Under the pieces are notes generated by a model, which was given only the letters and a program-made list of their open reading frames with translations, did no database searches and was not told where the DNA came from. Position numbers and translations under genes: made by a program. This document shows, piece after piece, positions 42,952 to 51,815 of a stretch of DNA of 64,000 nt. This DNA comes from VFMC01 sp963791635 (lineage in GTDB: Bacteria > Actinomycetota > Acidimicrobiia > Acidimicrobiales > Ilumatobacteraceae), in contig CAWBTC010000018.1 of the NCBI GenBank assembly GCA_963791635.1, forward strand, positions 372,001 through 436,000. Reading direction: 5' to 3'. How positions within the stretch are numbered: position 1 is the first letter of the stretch; each line of letters opens with the position of its first letter.

Positions 42952-43635
42952 TTGACGCCGGACACGTTCGTGGAGCTCCATGGAGCAACGTGCCTGCACT
43001 GCGGTCATCGCACGGCGGCAGAGATGTGTCCTCGCTGCGCGCACGACACATCGATGGCCGGCCCCGTCCTCGTGCGACCCGACACCGTGCGGGTCGGCTA
43101 CGTCGGCCGGGGCGGCACCGCGACGCCTGCGCTGTGGTTGCGCGCTCCCCTGGGGGCGGTTCGCTCACGTGTCACACCGCCCGTGGCATCTGCCGGAGCG
43201 GCCACGCCCGCGGCAACGCCTGACGCCGAGCCCCGCCGGCTCCACCGTTGGCGAGATCCTGGCCGATCCCACCAACCCGACGGGCGTCGACATCACCGTC
43301 CCCACGATCGCGGCCCCGGCCGCGCCGGGCACGCCCGTCGACACGATCGTCACCGCCGACGGTCGTACGATCGACTCGCTCGTCGACGGACCGCAAGGCT
43401 TCGTGCCGGTGGACGGACTCACGGATGTTCGCTGCGGCGTGGCCGCGGCCCTCATCGCCTGCGCCAGCCCGCCCTTGCTCGGCTGGGGCGACACCGGGAT
43501 CGAACCGACCCTGATCGCGCAGCGACTCGGAGTCGAGCACGCGGTCGATCTGCCACGTACCCGTCGCACGGCGTGCGAACTTGCGACCGCGGGGCGCCCC
43601 GATCTCGTGGCACGACTCCCGCTCAGCCCGGGTGA
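42952..43635 (+). pseudogene. Zinc-ribbon N-terminal part of a large protein (frame-interrupted)
   Basis: The TTG at 42952 follows GAGGGGG (42941-42947), a strong ribosome binding site. The first 30 residues hold a zinc ribbon, CLHCGHRTAAEMCPRC. The frame keeps a sensible sequence (LVRPDTVRVGYVGRGGTATPALWLRAPLG) to about ATPDAEP, then becomes Arg-rich nonsense ending at 43635. The sequence resumes in the next frame at 43235 (AGSTVGEILADPT). An extra C in the CCCC run at 43231-43234 would explain it. Confidence 0.6.
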
Positions 43636-45676
43636 GATCTCGTGGTGGACCGCGCTCGGACATCTCCGCCTCGGCGACCGCGACCAAGCAGCGCACCACT
43701 TCGGGGACCTGCCACCCAATGGGTACGCAGTGGTGACCGTGGTCCTGCGCTGGGCGTCGCAACGATGGGTGGGCGATGCTGCGTCGAACGCACGGTTCCT
43801 GCTCGGCAAGCGTCTTCACGGGACAGCATCGCAACGCCTCACCCAGGTGAGCATCGCATGCGGGATCACACCGCTCGCCCGATTCCTCCTCGGCCCGAAC
43901 GCGGAACTGCCCGAGAACCTCCGTCGGATCTCCGGCGCCACGCCGAGCGTCGCCCGTGCCCTGGCGCTGAGCGGGGCCGCGCTCGACGAGCCGCTGGATG
44001 TCGGGCCGAACGTCAGCCTGTCGGTGCTCGACGACCTCATCGACCTGCACACGCCGCTCGACCCGACGACCTTGTCCGATGAGCAGCGCCGACACGTGAC
44101 CGCCCGCACACGACCGGAAGCACTGAGCGACGACGACGTGGAGCAGATCGGGCTCACCTTCGAACGAGACCGCCGACGGCTCGCAGCCGGCCGCTTCGAC
44201 GAGATCGAAAAGGCCTTCGCCGACCCACACGTGCGCGGCATCGTGCACCTCGTCGAGCATGGCGAGGTGAGCGATGATCTGCGCGCCGTCGAACCCGATC
44301 GGGCCGAACAGCTGGCCGCGTTCCTCACGTCGCCATCCGCCGACACCCTCACCGCGGACCTCATCGCCGATCCTTCGCTGTGGCCGTTGTTGGCCCGCCG
44401 ACTCGATGTCGGCCTGTGGGCCTGGAAGAACGACCTCGACCCGGCCACTCAGCGATTCATCGGCTGGTACGCCCTGCGCACCACCTTCGACCACCTCGTC
44501 GATGGCGACTGGGCGAACGCGCTCGAGGCCGGGCACCACGCACACCGACTGGCTGCTGGTGACGACCAGCGGCGCGACGCTCTCAACCTCGTGGCGTTCG
44601 CGCACTGGCAACGCGACGACGGCGACGCGGCGCGCGACACCTTGCTCAGTGCGATCGGCGGCGCCGACGACGTGCCGCTCCGGGTGAACCTTGCGATCGT
44701 TGCGTCGAGCCTCGATCCCGAATCGGCCGCTCTGGAGCTCGCCCGGCTGGTACGCGACTCGAGCTCAGTGGAACTGCGCTGCGCCGCGGCCATGCGCGCC
44801 GTGCACCTCTGGGCCAGCGACGACCTCCCATGGACCGTGCGCCGCCAACGGCCCGTGCCCCCTGCGCTCATCGATGCGCTCCGCGAGCTCGTCGTCGCCG
44901 ACATCGACCTGGGCATCTTCCGGTCGATCGTCGGAATGCAGTCCAACGTCGACCGCGACTGGCTGGCCCGACCCTCGCACCTCGGCACCTCACCGCACCG
45001 GTCGACGCTCGAGGCGCGTGTGTACCAGGCCCGAGCCACCGGACCTCGCGAGTACGTCGACGGACTCACGTTCGCGCTCAGATCGGGCTCGGTGCCGGAC
45101 TGGGTCGAGGCCGAACGCGATCGTGCGGTGGAGATCGCTGCCCGCCACGTGTTCGACGACGACGGCTCGTGCGCGTTGTTCGCGCTGTTCGCCGTCCAGC
45201 GCAAGATGCCTGTCTCGACCAACCACCGCGCGCTGCTCGCGCCGCTGGCCGTGCTCGCGGTGAGCGAGCAGACCGAGCCGGGCAACGACCCACCGCCCGA
45301 CACCTACCTGCATCTGCTCGCCGACGCCGATGCTCACTGGAGCGATCGCCGTCCCTCACCGCACCTGCTGCACGTGATGGACGCTGCGTGGGAGCGGCTC
45401 GCCACCTGCCACGTGCGGTTCCTCGAGCTCGTGATCGACCGGATGGTGCGCGCGGTGGAGGACCTCGATCACCGTCTGCGCCGCGACCCGCGCCAGCGCC
45501 GCAACGTTCAGGCGTTGCGCGCCTCGTTGGAACCGATCCTCGACGATGCGATCGCTGCCGACGACGTGCTGAGCGAGTTCCGCCCCCATGTGCCGGGCAC
45601 ACCGATCGCGCGCGAGATCGACGATCTGCTGCGCACCGTGCGAGACATCCGCCGAGCCACGATGAGGATGCTGTGA
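43235..45676 (+). CDS. Large helical protein, main body after the frame break; unknown function
   Basis: About 810 residues from the coherent point; the frame is open back to 42980 but that stretch is out-of-phase shadow. It reads as many helix pairs (WANALEAGHHAHRLAAGDDQRRDALNLVAFAHW, RDTLLSAIGGADDVPLRVNLAIVASSL), suggesting a tetratricopeptide- or armadillo-like solenoid. No catalytic motif is seen. It overlaps the next gene (GTGA), so both are co-expressed. I do not recognise a family. Confidence 0.65.
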   Translation, partial: AGSTVGEILADPTNPTGVDITVPTIAAPAAPGTPVDTIVTADGRTIDSLVDGPQGFVPVDGLTDVRCGVAAALIACASPPLLGWGDTGIEPTLIAQRLGVEHAVDLPRTRRTACELATAGRPDLVARLPLSPGEISWWTALGHLRLGDRDQAAHHFGDLPPNGYAVVTVVLRWASQRWVGDAASNARFLLGKRLHGTASQRLTQVSIACGITPLARFLLGPNAELPENLRRISGATPSVARALALSGAALDEPLDVGPNVSLSVLDDLIDLHTPLDPTTLSDEQRRHVTARTRPEALSDDDVEQIGLTFERDRRRLAAGRFDEIEKAFADPHVRGIVHLVEHGEVSDDLRAVEPDRAEQLAAFLTSPSADTLTADLIADPSLWPLLARRLDVGLWAWKNDLDPATQRFIGWYALRTTFDHLVDGDWANALEAGHHAHRLAAGDDQRRDALNLVAFAHWQRDDGDAARDTLLSAIGGADDVPLRVNLAIVASSLDPESAALELARLVRDSSSVELRCAAAMRAVHLWASDDLPWTVRRQRPVPPALIDALRELVVADIDLGIFRSIVGMQSNVDRDWLARPSHLGTSPHRSTLEARVYQARATGPREYVDGLTFALRSGSVPDWVEAERDRAVEIAARHVFDDDGSCALFALFAVQRKMPVSTNHRALLAPLAVLAVSEQTEPGNDPPPDTYLHLLADADAHWSDRRPSPHLLHVMDAAWERLATCHVRFLELVIDRMVRAVEDLDHRLRRDPRQRRNVQALRASLEPILDDAIAADDVLSEFRPHVPGTPIAREIDDLLRTVRDIRRATMRML

Positions 45677-46668
45677 GCGCGACGAGCGACGACCGCCGCA
45701 ACGCGTACGTCCTGCTCGGCCTCGCCTACGGCGCTTCGCCGGCCGAAGCTCGCAGGGCGTTCGCCCGCCGGGCGCGCGATGCCCGATGGGGTGAGCGCAC
45801 CGATACCGACATCTCCGACCTGGAGTGGGCGCTCGCCCGGATCGAGCTCGAGCAGGGCGAGCCTGCGGCGGCGTTCGGCACCTACCGGGTGCCTGCCGAT
45901 CCGAACGTGCTGCGCCCGCCCGCCGGCTTCGGGCTGCTCGCACCGGCACCTCGCTCGGCTGCACGTCGTTCACCCGTCGCCCCCGACGACGAGCGCTCCG
46001 TGGTGTTCGACGCTGCCCGCCTCGATGCCGCACAACACCTGCTCGACCGCACGTCGACCGCGGTCGGTCGCAAGCTCGAACGGATCTCCGATGTGCCGCT
46101 GGCGGTGGTGACGGTGCAGACGATGCCCGTTCGCCGGCGCGGGTGGACACCCGTCGCCCTCGTCGCCCTCGTCGCCCTCGCAGTGCTGGCCGTTGCCGGA
46201 ATCAGCGCTCTGACCGGTGACGATGACGGGGAAGAACCCACCATCACCGTCACCGCAGCGCCCGAGACCACTGCCGTCGATACCACCTCTGTGAGCACCG
46301 AAGCGCCGAACACCACAGCTGCCTTTGGCAACGAGCCCGGACTCGACGAGGCGATCGAGGTGAGCGGCATCCGGATCACACCGCACGATCCGCTCGACGG
46401 CTTCGGCCACTTGTGCCTGATCTTCACCCTCGACGGCGATGTGCCGCTCGGATTCATCCGTGAGAACGTCACGCTCATCTCGGGCGGCATCGCGTACGAC
46501 GCCGCACTCGGCGTGAACACCGGCCGTGCGCTCGCCACCGATGTGTTCGGCGACCCCGCACCGGCAGATCGAGAGATCTGCTTCGCCGTCGAGGGCTGGC
46601 AGGAACGCAACACCGACCTGGTGTACGCGACTCAGGCGGGCAACTACCGGTGGAGCATCGGCACCTGA
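45673..46668 (+). CDS. J-like domain membrane protein, unknown function
   Basis: 331 residues from GTG 45673. The first 40 residues, NAYVLLGLAYGASPAEARRAFARRARDA, resemble a J domain helix I-IV but lack HPD, so DnaK stimulation is unlikely. One transmembrane helix (WTPVALVALVALAVLAVAGISAL, encoded by a 9-bp repeat) leads to a Thr-rich linker and an external domain of about 120 residues with two cysteines. It pairs with the solenoid protein upstream by a stop-start overlap. Confidence 0.6.
   Translation: MSATSDDRRNAYVLLGLAYGASPAEARRAFARRARDARWGERTDTDISDLEWALARIELEQGEPAAAFGTYRVPADPNVLRPPAGFGLLAPAPRSAARRSPVAPDDERSVVFDAARLDAAQHLLDRTSTAVGRKLERISDVPLAVVTVQTMPVRRRGWTPVALVALVALAVLAVAGISALTGDDDGEEPTITVTAAPETTAVDTTSVSTEAPNTTAAFGNEPGLDEAIEVSGIRITPHDPLDGFGHLCLIFTLDGDVPLGFIRENVTLISGGIAYDAALGVNTGRALATDVFGDPAPADREICFAVEGWQERNTDLVYATQAGNYRWSIGT
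46153..46179. repeat. 9-bp tandem repeat GTCGCCCTC, three units
   Basis: The repeat encodes VALVALVAL at the start of the transmembrane helix in the J-like membrane protein, so the helix itself appears built by repeat expansion. Confidence 0.75.
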
Positions 46669-46783
46669 CGATGTGAAGATCGGAGGTCGACGACAGGACG
46701 TCGTGCCCATCCACGAACAGAGACGGCAGGAGCCGTTCGTGGGGCGCTACTAAGGTTCGCCAAGGGCGACAACAGGAGGGCGC

Positions 46784-48424
46784 TTGAGCGGCAGTACAGG
46801 ACAGCTCGCGCTGATCGCAAGGGTCGCACGGTCCCGCGAGCTTCGACGCGTTCAGTTGGCGTTTGTCGCGTTCGCCATCGCTGAGCATGCAACGTGGCTC
46901 GCTGTCTTCGTCTACGCGCTCGGCCGCGGTGGCCCCACCGAGGTGGGCGTCGTGGCCGTCGCTCAGCTCGCCCCGGCTGTGCTGCTCACTCCCTTCTCCT
47001 CGTACGCCGGCGACCGGTTCGCACCGCGGCGGGCCCTGGCAGTCGGCTACGGAATGCAGTTCGCCACGATGTCCGCCACCGCGGTCGCAATGTGGTCGGA
47101 CGCCCCGATCGTCGCCTACGTGTTCGCAGCCGGCGCGGCGACGACCGTCAGCTTCATCCGACCGGTGATGGGAGCGTTGCTGCCGAGCGTGACGCACGCG
47201 CCAGCAGATCTCGTCGCTGCCAACGTCGTTGTCGGTCTGATCGAGCAGGTCGGCATCATGATCGGCCCGCTGGTCGCGGGCGTCGTCCTCGCGGTGGGGT
47301 CCCCTGCAGGCGTCTTCCTCGCGGCCGCGATGGGTACCGGTGCGGCATGCGTCAGCATCGTCGCGGTACGTGTCGACGACGACGATCCCGTGCAGCGGCC
47401 CGACGCCGGCGATGCCCTGCAAGTCGCATTCGCAGGGTTCGCCACCCTCGTCAAGAATCAGCGTCTCAGGGTGCTGCTCGTTGTCGTCGGAGTCGCCGGC
47501 CTCGTTCAAGGCGTCGGCGACATCGTGTTCGTGGTCTTCGCTGCGGAGCGTCTCGGCGGTGACGACTGGGTTGCAGGTGTGCTTGCGGGCGCATTCGGGA
47601 TCGGTGGTCTCCTCGGGGCGCTCGGCGCCACCCGCATGGTGCGATCCGCTCGCGTGAGCGGACAGTTCCTTGCTGCAGCCGTACTGATCGGCGCCGCACT
47701 CCTGGGTGCTGCCTGGGCGACGTCGTCGGCTCCTGCGATCGTGTCGATCGGATTGCTGGGCGCCGGGAACAGCCTGCTCGTGCTCACTGCGACCGTGACG
47801 ATCCAACGACAGGCTCCGATCGAGGTGTTGGCGCGGGTCTTCGGGATCGTCGAGGGCACGAAGATGGCCATGATCGCAGGAGGTTCGGTCCTGGTGTCGG
47901 TGCTCGTGGCACAGATGTCGCTCGCCGCGGCGTTCGCCGTGATCGCCGGAGCGACGACTGCGGTGTTGGTGTGCTGCATCGCGTTGCTGGGGCGTGATGG
48001 TGAGGATCTCGAGCCCGTCGACGCATCGATCGTTCAACGACTCCTGCTCGACCCGGTGCTCGCACCCCTCCACGCCCCGACGATCGAGCTCCTCGCACGT
48101 GGTGCTGAACGACTGTCGACCGACGCAGGAGAGCCGATCATCCGTGAAGGCGAGCTGGGCGACCGGTACTACCTGATCGTCGACGGCACGGTGGAGATCA
48201 CCCAGGATGGGCAGCACCTTCGCGCCCTGAGCGGTGGAGCCTCGTTCGGTGAGATCGCACTCCTCGACGAGGTGCCTCGGACCGCCAGTGCAACCTCGGT
48301 GACGCGCTGCGAGCTCCTGAGCGTGGAGCGCGACGACTTCCTCGAAGCAGTCACCGGTCACTCACGAGCGCTTCGCACCGCACGTGACGTCGCTGACGGC
48401 TTCCTCAACGGTGGAGCGCGTTGA
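46784..48424 (+). CDS. MFS transporter fused to a C-terminal cyclic nucleotide-binding domain
   Basis: 546 residues from TTG 46784, with GGAGG about 8 nt upstream (AACAGGAGGGCGC). The first 400 residues have twelve predicted helices of the MFS fold (FVAFAIAEHATWLAVFVYALGR, YAGDRFAPRRALAVGYG). After about residue 425 comes a cNMP-binding domain: GEPIIREGELGDRYYLIVDGTVEI and FGEIALLDEVPRTASATS, with the phosphate-binding Arg and Glu in place. Efflux activity may therefore be gated by cAMP or another nucleotide. Substrate unknown. Confidence 0.85.
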   Translation: MSGSTGQLALIARVARSRELRRVQLAFVAFAIAEHATWLAVFVYALGRGGPTEVGVVAVAQLAPAVLLTPFSSYAGDRFAPRRALAVGYGMQFATMSATAVAMWSDAPIVAYVFAAGAATTVSFIRPVMGALLPSVTHAPADLVAANVVVGLIEQVGIMIGPLVAGVVLAVGSPAGVFLAAAMGTGAACVSIVAVRVDDDDPVQRPDAGDALQVAFAGFATLVKNQRLRVLLVVVGVAGLVQGVGDIVFVVFAAERLGGDDWVAGVLAGAFGIGGLLGALGATRMVRSARVSGQFLAAAVLIGAALLGAAWATSSAPAIVSIGLLGAGNSLLVLTATVTIQRQAPIEVLARVFGIVEGTKMAMIAGGSVLVSVLVAQMSLAAAFAVIAGATTAVLVCCIALLGRDGEDLEPVDASIVQRLLLDPVLAPLHAPTIELLARGAERLSTDAGEPIIREGELGDRYYLIVDGTVEITQDGQHLRALSGGASFGEIALLDEVPRTASATSVTRCELLSVERDDFLEAVTGHSRALRTARDVADGFLNGGAR

Positions 48425-48514
48425 CCAGCGACGGTCGATGCTGGTCGACGATCTCGGGGCATCGATGACACGGTCCACGTGCCGCGGCTCGGCCCGAGCC
48501 GTAGCATCAGCGGA

Positions 48515-49240
48515 GTGACCCGTCCCGTCATCGCGCTCCCCGGACGCCGCAAGCGCGGCCGTCAGATCACCGACTTCCCGGTCAGCCTCGCGGGCATCGA
48601 CGTCGATCTCTACTTCGCGGACTACGCCCGCGGGGTGATGCACGCGGGTGGCCTCGCGGTGCACCTCCCGTTCGACGCGAACCCTGCCGAGTACGTCGGG
48701 GTGTTCGATGGCATCCTCCTGCCTGGTGGTGCTGACGTCGACCCGGCGCACTACGGCGCCGATCCGCTCGATGGCCATCCGATCGAGCCCGAGCGCGACG
48801 AGCTCGAGCTCGCGCTCTTGCGGCTGGCAGACGACGAGCAGCTCCCCGTGGCGGGCATCTGCCGGGGCCTGCAACTGTTGAACGTCCACGGCGGCGGCAC
48901 GCTCCACCAGGACGTGCCCGAACACGCTCATTTCGACAAGGCGCCGAACTCACCGATCCATCACGTCGAGTTCGCCGACGACTCGGCCTGCGCCCGGCTG
49001 TACGGCCGGCCGATCGAGGTGAACTCGTTGCACCACCAGACCATCGACCGGGTCGCCGATGGCTTCCGGGTGACGGCGACGTCGGAGGACGGCACGATCG
49101 AGGCGATCGAGGCGATCGACCGTCCTTGGATCGCAGTTCAGTGGCACCCCGAGATGATGGACGATGGCCACGACGACCCGTTGTTCCGGTGGTTGGTCGA
49201 CCAGGCGGCCGCCCGCCAACGTCAACGCGGTCATCTCTGA
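48515..49240 (+). CDS. Class I glutamine amidotransferase-like (PuuD/peptidase C26) hydrolase
   Basis: 241 residues from GTG 48515, with TAGCAT 7 nt upstream as a leaderless -10. LPGGADVDPAHYG, the nucleophile elbow GICRGLQLLNV (Cys) and AVQWHPEMM (His, Glu) are the gamma-glutamyl-GABA hydrolase motifs. It cleaves gamma-glutamyl amides such as gamma-glutamyl-GABA in polyamine breakdown. A glutamine-synthetase-like enzyme at 55.4 kb could supply such substrates, but it is not adjacent. Confidence 0.85.
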   Translation: MTRPVIALPGRRKRGRQITDFPVSLAGIDVDLYFADYARGVMHAGGLAVHLPFDANPAEYVGVFDGILLPGGADVDPAHYGADPLDGHPIEPERDELELALLRLADDEQLPVAGICRGLQLLNVHGGGTLHQDVPEHAHFDKAPNSPIHHVEFADDSACARLYGRPIEVNSLHHQTIDRVADGFRVTATSEDGTIEAIEAIDRPWIAVQWHPEMMDDGHDDPLFRWLVDQAAARQRQRGHL

Positions 49241-49245
49241 CCCGC

Positions 49246-49311
49246 CGATCGGTGAACGTGCGTCGGCGTTCGGACTTCGCTCGGACTTCGCTCGATCGGT
49301 GAACGTGCGTC
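49246..49311. repeat. 19-bp direct repeat with an 11-bp tandem pair between
   Basis: CGATCGGTGAACGTGCGTC occurs at 49246-49264 and 49293-49311, with two copies of CGGACTTCGCT between. It fills the gap between two convergent genes and reaches the stop of the acyl-CoA dehydrogenase. Confidence 0.8.
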
Positions 49312-50518
49312 AGCGCTCGGTCATGTAGCCGTCACGTGTCTGGGGCAGACGCATGTCGAGGATCCGAGAGGCGACGACCGTGCGAAGGATCTGCGCAGTG
49401 CCACCGCCGATGGTGAACATGCGGACGTCGCGGTACATCCGCTCGAGCGGATTGCGCCGGGAGTAGCCGGCGGCGCCGAACACCTGGAGGGCATCGCTCA
49501 CGACGGCGATCGCAGATTCCGCTGTGAAGATCTTGGCCTGCGCGGCCAAGGTCGGATCAGGGAACGCAGAGCCAGGCCCATGTGAGCAGGCTGCCCGGTA
49601 CGTGAGGCTGCGAGCCGCTTCCAACCTGATGCTCATGTCGGCGAGCATCCACTGCAGACCTTGGAACTCTGCGATCGGTCGCTGGAACTGCTCGCGCAGC
49701 TTCGCGTAGTCGATCGCCAGTTCGTGCGCGCCCGTCGCGATGCCGAGTGCGACGGTGGCAGCACCGACTCGCTGCGAGTTGTACGCGTTCATCAGGTCGG
49801 CGAAACCCCGCTCGAACCCCGATGGCGGCAGCAGCACCATGTCGCCGGCGATCTCCATGTCCTCGAAGATCAGTTCCATCTCGGGGATGCCGCGCAATCC
49901 CATCGTGGGTTCGCGCCGACCGAGCCGCAGACCCGGCGTCTCGTCACGGATGGCAAGGAACCCTCCGATGCCGAGCTCGATGCCGGCCTCGTCGAAGGCG
50001 CGAGCGAAAACGAGGTGCAGTTTCGACACACCACCGCCGGTGATCCAGTGCTTCGAGCCGTTGAGCACGTAACGATCACCACGACGGTCGGCGCGTGTCG
50101 TCATCTGCGATGCCGCAGAGCCAGCGCCCGGCTCGGTGATGCAGATCGCCGGCTTGTCGCCACCGAGCACCATCTCGGCTGCGAGCTTGCGCTGCTCGTC
50201 GGTGCCGTACTCCATGATCGCCGAGATCGCGCCCATGTTGGCTTCGACGGCGATCCGTCCGGTCACCCCGCACACGGCAGCCATCTGCTCCACCACCAAC
50301 ACCGCGTCGAGGCAACTGTGACCAGGCCCGCCGAACGCCTTCGGCACGGTCATGCCGGTGAAGCCTGCGTCGCGCAGCGCCGCCACGTTGTCCCAGGGAT
50401 ACTCCTCGGTGCGGTCCACTTCGGCTGCGCGCGGCGCGATGACGGTGCGGGCCAGCTCTCTGGCCCGCGCCTGCAGCTCGCGCTGGCGGACTGTGAGATC
50501 CCACGGGTTGCTGCTCAT
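49310..50518 (-). CDS. Acyl-CoA dehydrogenase
   Basis: 402 residues. CITEPGAGSAASQMTT, GLRGIPEMELIFEDMEI, LREQFQRPIAEFQGLQWMLADM and QVFGAAGYSRRNPLERMYRDVR follow the FAD-binding family order. The motif IGGGTAQILR has Gly where the classic catalytic Glu would be, so the base lies elsewhere or the substrate is unusual. Start ATG 50518 (MSSNPWDLTVRQRELQAR) is preferred; the ORF track upstream overlaps the P450 gene. It is downstream of that P450 in one operon. Confidence 0.85.
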   Translation of the reverse strand: MSSNPWDLTVRQRELQARARELARTVIAPRAAEVDRTEEYPWDNVAALRDAGFTGMTVPKAFGGPGHSCLDAVLVVEQMAAVCGVTGRIAVEANMGAISAIMEYGTDEQRKLAAEMVLGGDKPAICITEPGAGSAASQMTTRADRRGDRYVLNGSKHWITGGGVSKLHLVFARAFDEAGIELGIGGFLAIRDETPGLRLGRREPTMGLRGIPEMELIFEDMEIAGDMVLLPPSGFERGFADLMNAYNSQRVGAATVALGIATGAHELAIDYAKLREQFQRPIAEFQGLQWMLADMSIRLEAARSLTYRAACSHGPGSAFPDPTLAAQAKIFTAESAIAVVSDALQVFGAAGYSRRNPLERMYRDVRMFTIGGGTAQILRTVVASRILDMRLPQTRDGYMTER

Positions 50519-50562
50519 GTTCGGCTCCTCGGCTCGCGCCATCGTTCGATCACCTCGGCCGC

Positions 50563-51477
50563 TCATCGGCGACGCACCCGGACGGGCAACGACTCGATGC
50601 CGTTGACGAAGTTGGACCGAACGTGGCGCGGCTCGCCGACGGGTTCGATCTCGATCCCGGAACGTTGGAGCTCCTCGACGAGGATCGCGAGCTCCAATCG
50701 TGCGAGCGATGCGCCGAGACAGAAGTGGACTCCGCCTCCGCCGAAGGCCGCATGGGCGGGCGTGCGCGGCCGGCCGACGTCGAACCGCAACGGATCGGGG
50801 AACACCGTCTCGTCGAAGTTCGCCGACGCATACCACATCACCACCTTGTCCCCAGCTGAGATCTCGGTTCCGGAGAGCACTGCGTCGAAGCTCGCCGTGC
50901 GACGGAAGTACAGGATCGGCGACGAGTAGCGGAGGACCTCGTCCACGGCCGAGTCGAGCAACGCCGGATCGCGTCGAACACGGTCGAACTGTTCGGGGTG
51001 TGCGCTGAGGTGCAGCGCGAGGTGCGCCATCGACGACCGGGTCGTCTCGTTGCCCGCGAAGATCATCAGTTGGAAGAACCGGGCGTAGTCCGTCTCGCTC
51101 AACTGCTCGCCGTCGATCTCCACGGTCGCGAGGAGCGTCAGCAGGTCGCCGGTGGGTTCGGCCAGCCGCTGCCGTCTCGCACGGCACGCGTAGTCGAAGA
51201 TGCCGAATGCTGCCGGGCTGTTGAACGGCAGCTCGCGAAGCGGGGTGGTGTTGCCATAGGCATGCGGATCGAGCTCCTCGCCCGAGGTCCCGGCCACGAG
51301 ATGGTCGCTCATCTCGATCATCAGAGCGTGGTCGGCGACGGGCACGCCCATGATGTCGCAGATCACCCCAATCGGGATCGGGCCAGCGATGCTCGTGACC
51401 CAATCGCCCTCGCCGACGTCGACCAGACGATCGAGCAGGTCGCGTACCCGGGCGCGGATCGCGCCGCGTGCCCCTGC
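50563..51477 (-). pseudogene. Cytochrome P450, C-terminal part (frame-interrupted)
   Basis: The piece begins at RAGARGAIRARVRDLLDRLVDV, matching the middle of the P450 and covering the heme core. AGNETTRSS (I-helix), DEVLRYS (ExxR), FRRTASFDAVL and GGGVHFCLGASLARLE (heme Cys) are present. It continues the N-terminal frame of the next entry after a one-base deletion near 51476-51482. Sequence DPHAYGNTTPL...PFNSPA is shared with the P450 at 56764, so the two are paralogues. Confidence 0.75.
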
Positions 51478-51815
51478 ACGTGTCGCGGGGTGAACGCCGC
51501 GCTGACGAGATGCCTCAGCCGAGTGTGCACCGGCGGGTCGAGGTCGATCATCGAGGCTCGGACACGGCGGACATCCTCGTCGATGTCGTAGATCTGGATG
51601 TGCCCCAGCTCGGACGAGTAGGTACCTGCGTCGCGCGACACCGTCATCAGGTCGGCCATCCGACCGACCGACCAGAAGCCCTTGGTGGCGGCGGTGTCGG
51701 GAGTCCATACGAGGCCAGGCGCCGCGCGAACAGCGGCGAACACCTCCTGCGGGATGCCCTGGTCGTAGAGGGCGGGATCGGCCAGGTCGGCCGGCGCCGG
51801 CGTGCGAGCGGTCAT
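51363..51815 (-). pseudogene. Cytochrome P450, N-terminal part (frame-interrupted)
   Basis: The ATG at 51815 overlaps the stop of the TPR gene by four bases. MTARTPAPADLADPALYDQGIPQEVFAAVRAAPGLVW and MIDLDPPVHTRLRHLVSAAFTPRHV are the usual P450 N-terminal region and helix C. The frame fails after FTPRHV near 51480 and then reads nonsense to 51363. Joined with the C-terminal entry it would encode a bacterial P450 of about 415 residues. Confidence 0.75.

Noticed and set aside
46475..48361. 628-residue antisense open frame opposite the MFS-cNMP gene
   Set aside because: Low-complexity residues only, and the plus strand encodes a clear transporter.
50519..51403. N-terminal extension of the acyl-CoA dehydrogenase at 49310
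   Set aside because: It is the wrong frame of the P450 gene; the family N-terminus starts at 50518.
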